A stretch of 64,000 bases of DNA, taken from contig MPND01000020.1 of assembly GCA_002238855.1 (NCBI GenBank), positions 1-64,000 on the forward strand, given 5' to 3'. Below, in pieces: positions 43,029 to 50,835 of this stretch. The notes below the pieces were generated by a model that was given only the letters and a program-made list of their open reading frames with translations, had not been told where the DNA came from and searched no databases. The stretch is from SAR202 cluster bacterium bin90. Its GTDB lineage: Bacteria > Chloroflexota > Dehalococcoidia > Lucifugimonadales > JADFKI01. Numbering within the stretch: the first letter of the stretch is position 1; each line of letters starts with the position of its first letter. A program made the position numbers and the translations under genes.

Positions 43029-43817
43029 ATGCGGCAGAATCGTGTCAAGAAACTTATGCGCGAGGGCAAGCTGGCGCTCGGCAAGTATGTCAGTCTCGCC
43101 GACCCGCAGGTCGTGGAAATTATAGGCATCTCCGGGTTCGACGCCGCCTTCATCGACATGGAGCATACGGGCTTCGACCTGCGCACCATAGAGGAGATGA
43201 TACGCGCCTCCGACCTCGCGGGCGTCACCTCGATGGTGCGCGTACCCGACAACGACGCCAAGCTGATTCTCCGCATACTCGACATGGGCGCAGAGGGCAT
43301 TATCATCCCGCATGTAGACGGGCTGGAGGGCGCGAAGCGCGCCGTTGACGCAGTACGCTATCCGCCAATGGGAGACCGGGGAGGCGCGGGCGGCACACGC
43401 GCGGCGCGATTCGGCGAAGTTTCCTGGAACGATCATGTGCGCCAGTCCAACGAAGAAATAGTCCTGTCCGTGATGACAGAGGACGACAAGGGCATAAACG
43501 ATGTCGAAGCCATTGCCGCGCTTGACGGCGTTGATCTAGTCTCTATTGGACCGACAGACCTGTCCCAGACACTCGGCGTCACCGATCCAGCCGACCCGCG
43601 CCTGCGCGACAAGGTGAACGAGATAGCCGCGCAGGTCAAGGCAGTCGGCAAGGCGAAGTTACAGATTCCAATGGGTCACGGTGCGCTGCCTCTAACGCCT
43701 GAAGACCTGCTCGAGCTTGGAGTCGGCTACACCCACGTCGCTCCCGCTCCTCCCGCAATTCTCATGCGGCAGTTCAAGGACAGCGTGAGCGAGATACACG
43801 CTGCACTGGGCAGGTAG
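43029..43817 (+). CDS. HpcH/HpaI-type class II aldolase
   Basis: A 262-residue TIM-barrel aldolase for 2-keto-3-deoxy acids. ALGKYVSLADPQVVEI, FDAAFIDMEHTGFDL and GAEGIIIPHVDGLEGAKRAV give the metal and substrate sites, and RYPPMGDRG and VDLVSIGPTDLSQTLG match the C-terminal half. AAGGAG is 6 bases upstream. It leads a same-strand run with two zinc dehydrogenases and an enolase-superfamily enzyme. An acid-sugar dehydratase followed by this aldolase makes a Weimberg/Entner-Doudoroff-like route plausible. The substrate is inferred only. Confidence 0.9.
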   Translation: MRQNRVKKLMREGKLALGKYVSLADPQVVEIIGISGFDAAFIDMEHTGFDLRTIEEMIRASDLAGVTSMVRVPDNDAKLILRILDMGAEGIIIPHVDGLEGAKRAVDAVRYPPMGDRGGAGGTRAARFGEVSWNDHVRQSNEEIVLSVMTEDDKGINDVEAIAALDGVDLVSIGPTDLSQTLGVTDPADPRLRDKVNEIAAQVKAVGKAKLQIPMGHGALPLTPEDLLELGVGYTHVAPAPPAILMRQFKDSVSEIHAALGR

Positions 43818-43870
43818 CGACCCTGCGTAGGAAACAATTCGATACTGCTATCTGAAATTGGAGGCACTAT

Positions 43871-44884
43871 ATGCGCGCGCTTGTACTCAAAGAAAACGGA
43901 TACATCGTTGATGAAAGACCGATGCCCGAGCCGGACGCCGGTGAGGTGCTATTCCGCACCCACTACTCCGGAGTATGTGGCACAGACCTGCATGCCCCAC
44001 AACTGGGCACTTACGGCAAAGATGTCGTCATCGGCCACGAGTTTGCTGGGGAAGTCGTCGCGGTCGGCCCAGGCGTTCAGGGCTGGCAAATAGGCGAACG
44101 CGCCGCCATTCATCCAAAAGGTGATTCTTGCGGCTCGTGCCCGGAATGCCGCGAGGGCTGGCGCAACCTGTGCAGCGACCCGGTTGTCAGCATCAACCCG
44201 GGTATTCTCAGGGACGGTGGCATGGCGGCTTTCGCCAGCATACCGTCAGGCAAGTTGCGCCGCCTGCCTGAAGAAGTCTCTCTCCTCGAAGGCGCGTGGG
44301 CAGAACCAATCGCAGTCGCGCTGCGCAGTGTCAACAGGTCAGGCTTTCCCGTCGGACGCAGAGCAGTAGTAGTCGGCGCAGGCCCCATCGGGCTGCTCGT
44401 CACCATGCTGCTCAGACACGCGGGCGCAACCCACATTACCGTGCTTGAGCCGAGCGAAATGCGCCGCGACAAGGCGGCTGAGGTTGGCGCCGACCTGACC
44501 ATCAACCCCATCTCCGACGACCCGACCACGATATTCGGTAGCAGCCTGCCGCGCCCCGACTATGTATTCGAATGCTCCGCGGCAGTTCCCGCGCTTGCGT
44601 CGGCTGTCGAAATCATCAAGCCGCACGGCACGCTCACGCTCGTCGGGGTGCCGATGGAGATGATACCGCTGCCTTCATATCGCGCAATCACGAAAGAGAT
44701 TAACATCAGGACCAGCGTATCCAACGTGGACGAGATTGACCGGGCGATTGAACTTCTGGCAGCAAAGAAACTCGATGTTGCTCCGTTGACCAGTGAAGTC
44801 GTCCCACTCGAAGGCGTACTTGGCGCAATAGAGCGCCTCGAACAGGGCAGGGCAATCAAGGTTCTCGTTCAGCCGGATGAATAA
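43871..44884 (+). CDS. Zinc-dependent alcohol/polyol dehydrogenase, tandem copy 1
   Basis: A 337-residue medium-chain dehydrogenase. The catalytic zinc site is in VCGTDLHAPQLG and [15 protein letters not shown], the structural zinc cysteines in CGSCPECREGWRNLC, and the NAD(P) site VVVGAGPIGLLVTMLLRHAG. It resembles threonine/sorbitol/galactitol-type dehydrogenases. GGAGG lies 6 bases upstream. The next gene is a clear paralogue with the same start, RALVxxExG...ERPMPEP, separated by a REP-like hairpin. It probably oxidises a sugar or sugar acid within this cluster. Confidence 0.92.
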   Translation: MRALVLKENGYIVDERPMPEPDAGEVLFRTHYSGVCGTDLHAPQLGTYGKDVVIGHEFAGEVVAVGPGVQGWQIGERAAIHPKGDSCGSCPECREGWRNLCSDPVVSINPGILRDGGMAAFASIPSGKLRRLPEEVSLLEGAWAEPIAVALRSVNRSGFPVGRRAVVVGAGPIGLLVTMLLRHAGATHITVLEPSEMRRDKAAEVGADLTINPISDDPTTIFGSSLPRPDYVFECSAAVPALASAVEIIKPHGTLTLVGVPMEMIPLPSYRAITKEINIRTSVSNVDEIDRAIELLAAKKLDVAPLTSEVVPLEGVLGAIERLEQGRAIKVLVQPDE

Positions 44885-44888
44885 ATCT

Positions 44889-44925
44889 CCTTCCCCCTCG
44901 ACGGGGGAAGGCTCCGATGGGGGTG
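44889..44925. repeat. REP-like palindrome between tandem dehydrogenases
   Basis: CCTTCCCCCTCGACGGGGGA with AGG forms a near-perfect hairpin and is followed by a G-rich tail (CTCCGATGGGGGTG). The same arm-plus-tail pattern occurs at 49,325, 59,091 and, diverged, 60,766. Confidence 0.75.
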
Positions 44926-44992
44926 ATCGTCAACCCTCTTTTGGACGCAATCGCAGCCTACTGAAAAGGGGGCCAAACAGGGAGGTACCATC

Positions 44993-46009
44993 ATGCGCGC
45001 TCTGGTGTTTAACGAAACGGGCGGATACGCAGTAGAGGAACGGCCAATGCCCGAACCGGAGACGGGCGAAGTGCTCTTTCGCACCCACTACTCCGGCATC
45101 TGCGGAACCGACCTACATGCAGTGCAGCTCGGAAGGTACGAAGATGGGGTGGTAATCGGGCATGAGTTCGCGGGCGAGGTCGTATCGGTCGGCCCCGGCG
45201 TCGAAGGCTGGCGGGCTGGTGACCGCGCAGCCGTGCATCCTAAAGGCAACGTCTGCGGTGTATGTCCCGAGTGCCGCGACGGCCTGTCCAACCTGTGCAG
45301 CGCGCCAGACATCGGCGGCACCGCAGGCATCATAAGCAACGGCGGCATGGCAGCGTATGTGAGCATCCCGTCCGGCAAACTACGCAGCCTGCCCGACGAA
45401 GTCTCGCTTCTCGAAGGGGCGTGGGTCGAACCGATTGCAGTCGCATTGCGCGGCGTATCGCGCTCCGGCTTCAAGGTCGGACGGCAGGCCGTCGTAATCG
45501 GCGCTGGCCCAATTGGTCTGCTGACCGTAATGCACCTTAGGCATGGCGGCGCAGGCCAAATCACCGTGCTTGAACCAAGTGAGATGCGCCGCGCCAAAGC
45601 CGAGGAACTCGGCGCAGACATCACAATCGATCCGCTCACCGACGACCCCACAGAGATATTCGGCAACGACATAGAGCGCCCGGAATTCGCATTTGAGTGC
45701 TCAGCCGCGCCTTCCGCACTCGACACGGCAGTGGAAATCCTGCCTCATAATGGCACGCTCGCGCTGCTCGGCGTTTCCACATTCCCGGTTAGCTTCCGCT
45801 CGTACACCATCATCCGTAAGGAACTGACCGTTACCGGCAGTTCCAGCTACGTGGAGGAATTCGACATCGCCATTCGCCTGCTAGCGCGAAAAGCGCTCGA
45901 TGTGCAGCCGCTCACCAGCGATGTTGTGGGACTTGAAGGTGTGCTGGACGCCTTCAAGCGACTGGAAGACGGCAGCGCAATCAAGATTCTCGTGCAACCG
46001 GATGAATAA
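44993..46009 (+). CDS. Zinc-dependent alcohol/polyol dehydrogenase, tandem copy 2
   Basis: A 338-residue paralogue of the preceding gene, alignable without gaps over most of its length. It keeps ICGTDLHAVQLG and GHEFAGEVVSVGPGV for catalytic zinc, CGVCPECRDGLSNLC for structural zinc, and VVIGAGPIGLLTVMHLRHGG for the cofactor. Differences cluster in the last third, the substrate and dimer region, suggesting altered specificity after duplication. GGAGG precedes ATG 44,993. The enolase-superfamily gene follows 36 bases later. Confidence 0.92.
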   Translation: MRALVFNETGGYAVEERPMPEPETGEVLFRTHYSGICGTDLHAVQLGRYEDGVVIGHEFAGEVVSVGPGVEGWRAGDRAAVHPKGNVCGVCPECRDGLSNLCSAPDIGGTAGIISNGGMAAYVSIPSGKLRSLPDEVSLLEGAWVEPIAVALRGVSRSGFKVGRQAVVIGAGPIGLLTVMHLRHGGAGQITVLEPSEMRRAKAEELGADITIDPLTDDPTEIFGNDIERPEFAFECSAAPSALDTAVEILPHNGTLALLGVSTFPVSFRSYTIIRKELTVTGSSSYVEEFDIAIRLLARKALDVQPLTSDVVGLEGVLDAFKRLEDGSAIKILVQPDE

Positions 46010-46045
46010 ACTATCGATGAATAAGCGACTAAAGGGCAGGGGACT

Positions 46046-47215
46046 ATGAAGACAAAACCAACAATCACCGCCATCGAAATCGTGCAATGGGAAACCGAAA
46101 TGCGAGACGTGGAGCCTGAGCCGACAATAGGCATCCCCACGTACAAGCCCGGCAACGTGATCAAGCGTCGCAGCCACGGGCTCCGCATCCACACCGACAT
46201 CGGCATCACCGGCGAGTACATGGGCGGCTCCCCGATGGACTACACCGCAATCGCCGGTTTCGCTCGCGTCCTTATCGGTCGCAACGCGCTCAACCGCGAG
46301 GACATCTACAACGACCTCAAGCAGGCAATGCGCCAGCAAGGCCGTCTAGGCACAGGCGTAGTGGACATCGCCCTCTGGGACCTCGCCGGCAAGTACCATG
46401 AAGCGCCCGTCTATGAACTGCTCGGCGGCTCCCAGAAGAAGCTGCCCTGCTACGCCAGCACCTATGTCGGCGATTCACAGCCCGGCGGCCTGAACACCCC
46501 GGAAGCCTACGCCGACTTCGCGGAGGTATGTCTCGAAGCAGGCTATCCCGCATTCAAGATTCACGGCTGGCAGTCCGCGCCTATCAAGGATCATATCGCC
46601 CTCGTCGAAGCCGTCGGCAAGCGTGTGGGCGGCAAGATGGACCTTATGCTCGACCCGTTCTGCGCCATCAACACCTTTGGCGATGCCCTCAAACTCGGAC
46701 GTGCCTGCGACGAGTACAACTTCTTCTGGTACGAGGACCCCTTCAAGGACGGCGGCGTCTCCATGCACGCGCACAGGAAGCTCCGCCAGATGATCAGGAC
46801 GCCAATCCTCCAGCTGGAGCATGTCCGCGGACTGGAATCGCATGTTGACTTCATCGAGGCGGAAGCGACCGACTTCGTGCGCGCCGACCCCGACTACGAC
46901 GGCGGCATCACCGGCGTCATGAAGATAGCCCACGCATCCGAAGGCTTCGGCTTGGATGTCGAATTGCACGTCACCGGCCCCGACCGCAGGCACATCATGG
47001 CATCGATGCGCAATTCCAACTACTACGAGATGGGACTGCTGCATCCCAAGCTCGGTCCGATCCACACGCCGGTCTTTAAGTGCGGCTACGAAGATGCAAT
47101 GGACTCCATCGACGAAAATGGCTGCGTCGATGTACCCGAAGGCATTGGACTCGGCGTCGAATACGACTGGGACTTCGTGAAAGCCCACGAGACCGACAGG
47201 GCGATCTACAAGTAG
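46046..47215 (+). CDS. Enolase-superfamily (mandelate racemase/dehydratase-like) enzyme
   Basis: A 389-residue protein with capping and barrel domains. The barrel carries the acid/base lysine in YPAFKIHGW and three metal ligands in series: LMLDPF, FWYEDPF and LQLEHVRG. A histidine is available in VELHVTGPDRRHIM. The family dehydrates or racemises acid sugars such as galactonate or mandelate. The context (aldolase, two dehydrogenases) favours a sugar-acid dehydratase; the exact substrate is not readable. Enolase-superfamily expansion is a noted trait of SAR202-type Chloroflexota. Confidence 0.9.
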   Translation: MKTKPTITAIEIVQWETEMRDVEPEPTIGIPTYKPGNVIKRRSHGLRIHTDIGITGEYMGGSPMDYTAIAGFARVLIGRNALNREDIYNDLKQAMRQQGRLGTGVVDIALWDLAGKYHEAPVYELLGGSQKKLPCYASTYVGDSQPGGLNTPEAYADFAEVCLEAGYPAFKIHGWQSAPIKDHIALVEAVGKRVGGKMDLMLDPFCAINTFGDALKLGRACDEYNFFWYEDPFKDGGVSMHAHRKLRQMIRTPILQLEHVRGLESHVDFIEAEATDFVRADPDYDGGITGVMKIAHASEGFGLDVELHVTGPDRRHIMASMRNSNYYEMGLLHPKLGPIHTPVFKCGYEDAMDSIDENGCVDVPEGIGLGVEYDWDFVKAHETDRAIYK

Positions 47216-47243
47216 TCACAAAGGGCCGTATCCGAAAATCAGA

Positions 47244-47269
47244 AGAGGGCAACCATACGGTCGCCCTCT
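47244..47269 (+). terminator. Hairpin after enolase-superfamily gene
   Basis: AGAGGGC-A-ACC-ATAC-GGT-C-GCCCTCT forms a 10-bp stem with one A-C mismatch, followed by AAATCTTTT. It probably ends the cluster transcript and may also serve the convergent gene. Confidence 0.6.
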
Positions 47270-47344
47270 AAATCTTTTCTGATCGGCAGTCCACGCTTTC
47301 GCGTCGCTCGCGGAATGTTTTTTGTTGGTGTCCGTCACTCCCCG

Positions 47345-47647
47345 TTAAGGGACGAAAGCTGCCACCTGACTTAGATTCACGCTGGAAATCGAACCTTCCG
47401 CATAGCAGGCAAACCAGTCGCCCCCGTTCGGAATGTTACCCATATCGGCCTGCGCGTTCTTGGCATCAGCCTCGGATTCCCAGTACACGATGTCCGAATA
47501 ACCTCCATCGCCATTCCTGTGAATCTCCCACCTGACGAAACCCGGCAGCTTGCCCATCCAGCCTTCCAGGACTTCGGCAGCCACCTTCAGCAAGTGTTCC
47601 TCAGAAACATCCGCCGCCAACTTGTAGCTGATTATGTCCTTGTACAT
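47345..47647 (-). CDS. Small monooxygenase-like (ABM/dimeric alpha-beta barrel) protein
   Basis: About 100 residues from ATG 47,647 (AAGAAGG 8 bases upstream). The pattern beta (MYKDIISYKLA), a helix that is partly LLKVAAEVLEGWMGKLPGFV, beta (RWEIHRNGDGGYSDIVYWES), then helix fits the antibiotic-biosynthesis-monooxygenase/Dabb ferredoxin-like fold. No cofactor site is recognisable. It lies 42 bases downstream of the ThDP enzyme on the same strand, so it is likely in the same transcript. Function unknown. Confidence 0.65.
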   Translation of the reverse strand: MYKDIISYKLAADVSEEHLLKVAAEVLEGWMGKLPGFVRWEIHRNGDGGYSDIVYWESEADAKNAQADMGNIPNGGDWFACYAEGSISSVNLSQVAAFVP

Positions 47648-47689
47648 ACCATCGCCCTTCTTCCCAAACAACGCCCCGTCTTGCACGAC

Positions 47690-49291
47690 TTAATACGGAT
47701 ATGGCATCACACCCATCGGCACTTCAATTAGCGTCGGAGCCTCAATATCCAGAGCCTCTTCGAGCGCAGCCTGTAGTTCGTCAGCATTCTCCTTGCCCAC
47801 GCGCACACCCCTCGCGCCGAACGACTCAGCGAGCTTCACGAAGTCCGGATTGTGCAGCTCCGAACCATACACCCGACCGTTGAATCGATCGCTCTGGTCC
47901 CGCCGCACATTGCCGAACGCGCTGTCGTTGAACACCACCACCACGGCATTGATGCCGTACATCACCGCCGTCGCCAGTTCCTGCACGTTGTACATGAAAC
48001 CGCCGTCGCCGGACACCGCCACGACAGCCTTGTCCGGACACGCGACCTTGGCACCTAACGCGCACGGGTATGCAAACCCCAGGTTGCCGAAATACGAAGA
48101 TGTCAGGTAGGTATTCGGCTCATACACCGGGAACCGTGTCCTGCTGTAGTAGCCCACCTGAGTCATGCCAGCCACCAGTATGCCGTCATCCGGCATAGCA
48201 GCCCGCACAGCATTCGACAGCGAATGCAGCGGCTCTAGCTCGCGCTCCGCGCCGAAAAACTCCTCCCGCATCTTCTCGATCTCGGCCTCTCGGCTTGGCT
48301 GCGCCGGCTTCAGCGCGGAAATAGCCTTCAGCATCTCCTCCAGCGTCGCCTTCGCGTCTCCCGCGATGCCAAATGTGTTCTCATAGTTTCGTCCCAGTTC
48401 CGCCTCGTCAATGTCGATCTGCACAACGCGCTGCCCTCTTAGGATCTGCGGCGTTTGTATGCGCGTGCCAACCGCCAGAATTACATCGTGCTCAGCCATG
48501 TGGTCGTGGTACGGGTCAATGCGGCGCGGCACGCCAAGTGACAGGTAGTGCCTGTCTGAGATTGCGCCCTTGCCTTCAGCGGTCTCGATGACGGGGGATT
48601 GCAGGTACTCAGCCAGTGCAAGCAGCGCGTCGTTTGCGCCCGCTAGATTGACCCCACCGCCCGCATAGATCAGCGGATTCTTGGCGTTCGCAACAATCCT
48701 CGCGCCCTCCTGGACACTTTCCACACTCGCACCCGGACGCTCGTAACTCACAGGCTCTAGCAATTCGATCTCCGCCTCATCCGACAGCGTCTCCGGCGGT
48801 ATCTCGATCTCAACAGGCCTGGGCCTGCCGGACTTCAGCTGGTAGAAAGCCTCATGCACCGCCTCCGGCACATCGCGAGGATCCAATATTCGCTGCGCCC
48901 ACTTCGTCACAGGGCGAATTGTGTCAAGCTGGTCGTTTATCTCGTGCAGCACGCCGCGGTCGACACCGATCATGTCGCGCTCCACCTGACCCGCAACGAC
49001 CATTATTGGCGAGGATGCTGCGTATGCCGTCCCGATTGCCGCAGACGCATTCTGCAGACCCGGCCCCGGCACAACCAACGCCGTCCCGATGTCCTCACCA
49101 GCCCTGGAGTATCCGTCCGCCATATACGCCGTCGCCTGCTCATGGCGCGTCGTGATGAACTTGATGTCCGTCTCCTGCGCCAGCGCATCCAGCGCATGAT
49201 AGAGTTGCACGCCCGGAAGCCCGAATATCACCCGCACGCCCTCACGATGGAGCTGCTTCGCTAAAGCCTGTCCGCCTGTCATCTTTGGCAT
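47690..49291 (-). CDS. Thiamine-diphosphate enzyme, acetolactate-synthase-like
   Basis: A 533-residue ThDP enzyme with the usual three domains. The activating glutamate is in TTRHEQATAYMADGYSR and the central domain includes PLIYAGGGVNLAGA. The ThDP/Mg motif is SGDGGFMYNVQELATAVMYG with FND about 28 residues after GDG. It resembles acetolactate synthase large subunits and related decarboxylases/carboligases but is somewhat short (ALS about 560-570) and has no regulatory subunit beside it. A catabolic 2-oxoacid role is more likely than valine synthesis. Confidence 0.88.
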   Translation of the reverse strand: MPKMTGGQALAKQLHREGVRVIFGLPGVQLYHALDALAQETDIKFITTRHEQATAYMADGYSRAGEDIGTALVVPGPGLQNASAAIGTAYAASSPIMVVAGQVERDMIGVDRGVLHEINDQLDTIRPVTKWAQRILDPRDVPEAVHEAFYQLKSGRPRPVEIEIPPETLSDEAEIELLEPVSYERPGASVESVQEGARIVANAKNPLIYAGGGVNLAGANDALLALAEYLQSPVIETAEGKGAISDRHYLSLGVPRRIDPYHDHMAEHDVILAVGTRIQTPQILRGQRVVQIDIDEAELGRNYENTFGIAGDAKATLEEMLKAISALKPAQPSREAEIEKMREEFFGAERELEPLHSLSNAVRAAMPDDGILVAGMTQVGYYSRTRFPVYEPNTYLTSSYFGNLGFAYPCALGAKVACPDKAVVAVSGDGGFMYNVQELATAVMYGINAVVVVFNDSAFGNVRRDQSDRFNGRVYGSELHNPDFVKLAESFGARGVRVGKENADELQAALEEALDIEAPTLIEVPMGVMPYPY

Positions 49292-49324
49292 TTTTTCTGA
49301 TTACCTTTCCTGCTTATATGAAGT

Positions 49325-49364
49325 CCCTTCCCCCTTGATGGGGGAAGGTTAGGATGGGGGTGGG
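49325..49364. repeat. REP-like palindrome upstream of ThDP gene
   Basis: CCCTTCCCCCTTGATGGGGG followed by AAGGTTAGGATGGGGGTGGG. The arm and the tail TTAGGATGGGGGTG are almost identical to the copy at 59,091. Confidence 0.8.
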
Positions 49365-49464
49365 ATCCTTCATCCCTACCTTGGTTTCTATTCTATGCAC
49401 CATTGCAAGCAAAGTGCCCATGCCTAGCGGACAAGGGCACTTCACACTGTTCGTCAGTTAATGG

Positions 49465-50643
49465 CTAGTTCCTGCTTGCGACATAATCCGCGCGTGCCCG
49501 CTCCATCGCCTTGGCGCGCGCCTCAAGCAGCTCGTCCTTCTTGCCCTCCGACCACACCTGCGACCGGTCAAGACTCTCGATGGAACCCTGGAAGTGCGGC
49601 ATCACATACCGTGCCACCAGTTCGTAGCTGTGCATCACCTGCTCGCGCGTGCCCCACTCAGTCGCCTGAACCATGAATCCGCCGAACCCGCCGCTTTCCT
49701 CGTCAACTCGCTTGATGGTCTCAATCAGGTCATCCGGCGTACCCACGCACCACGCGCCGTTCTCCACCATCAGATCAATAATTTTGTCGCGGTCCTTGTT
49801 GCTCTTGACATCCAAATTCAGTTGATGCCCAAGCGTCTTAACAAAGTAGTCGTACTGGTAGCGCCCCGCATTCACGCGAGCCTGCTCCATCGCTTCCTTC
49901 TTGGTCTCGGCAAGATGCACATGCATCACCACGCGCCACTCGTTGCGGTCCATCGTATTGCCGTGCTCGGCAGCGGTCTCCTCGGCAATCTTCCAGAAGT
50001 CCCCAAGGTTAGTCGCGATGCTCTCACCGCGCGTCACGCTCACCGACAACACACCCGCACCGTGCTTGCCCGCCAGCACCATGCCGGAAGGCGACTGCGC
50101 CGCGGCAACGGCAATCGGAAAATGCGGCTTCGTGTACGGTCTTAGATGAAGCTGCGCCTCTACGAGGTCGAACCACTCCGACCTATATGTAATAGGCTCC
50201 GTCTCCCTTAACAGCCGCATTACCAGCGTCATGGACTCGTCCATACGCTGTCGCTGCACCACGGGGTCTATGCCCAGCATCGCCGCATCCGTTACCAGCG
50301 CTCCCGGTCCCACACCGAGCATCGCCCGTCCGCGCGTCAGGTGGTCTAGCAGCACCATGCGGTTCGCGACCATCAGCGGGTGATGGTACGGCAGGCTGAT
50401 GACGCCTGTGCCCAGTTTGATGTTGCGAGTGCGCTCCGCAGCCGTCGCCATGAACAGTTCAGGCGAGGCAATGATCTCCCAGCCCGCGCTGTGATGCTCG
50501 CCAATCCACGCCTCATCATAGCCCAACTGGTCGAGCCACTGGATTATCTCAAGGTCGCGCTCAAGCGATAGGGTAGGGTTCTCGCCCTTCCAGTGGAACG
50601 GGGCCATGAAGATGCCGAATTTCATTCTTTCGGGGAGTGTCAT
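49465..50643 (-). CDS. LLM-class flavin-dependent monooxygenase
   Basis: A 392-residue bacterial-luciferase-like protein from ATG 50,643 (GGGAAG 6 bases upstream). KFGIFMAPFHWKGENPTLS, LDQLGYDEAWIGEHHSAGWE, RTRNIKLGTGVISLPYHHP and LDHLTRGRAMLGVGPGAL are the classic family segments that form the FMN or F420 pocket. Members oxidise aldehydes, amines, alkanesulfonates or N-heterocycles. SAR202-type genomes encode many of these. The substrate is unknown. It stands upstream of the ThDP gene on the same strand with a REP-like element between them. Confidence 0.9.
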   Translation of the reverse strand: MTLPERMKFGIFMAPFHWKGENPTLSLERDLEIIQWLDQLGYDEAWIGEHHSAGWEIIASPELFMATAAERTRNIKLGTGVISLPYHHPLMVANRMVLLDHLTRGRAMLGVGPGALVTDAAMLGIDPVVQRQRMDESMTLVMRLLRETEPITYRSEWFDLVEAQLHLRPYTKPHFPIAVAAAQSPSGMVLAGKHGAGVLSVSVTRGESIATNLGDFWKIAEETAAEHGNTMDRNEWRVVMHVHLAETKKEAMEQARVNAGRYQYDYFVKTLGHQLNLDVKSNKDRDKIIDLMVENGAWCVGTPDDLIETIKRVDEESGGFGGFMVQATEWGTREQVMHSYELVARYVMPHFQGSIESLDRSQVWSEGKKDELLEARAKAMERARADYVASRN

Positions 50644-50835
50644 AGAGTGCTTCCCTTTCCTGTGCAGCCTGCTCATTCAGGCGCGGATGAAGCGGCTGTC
50701 GCTCCGCAACGATTTTAGCACGATGCCCATTTCAGGGCAATTACAGGCGTAGCGTCAGCCATCAGTTGCGGCTGACGATGCAACCCGCATGTGATAAACT
50801 CGCCGATATTTAATTTGATTCGATAGGAGACAGCG

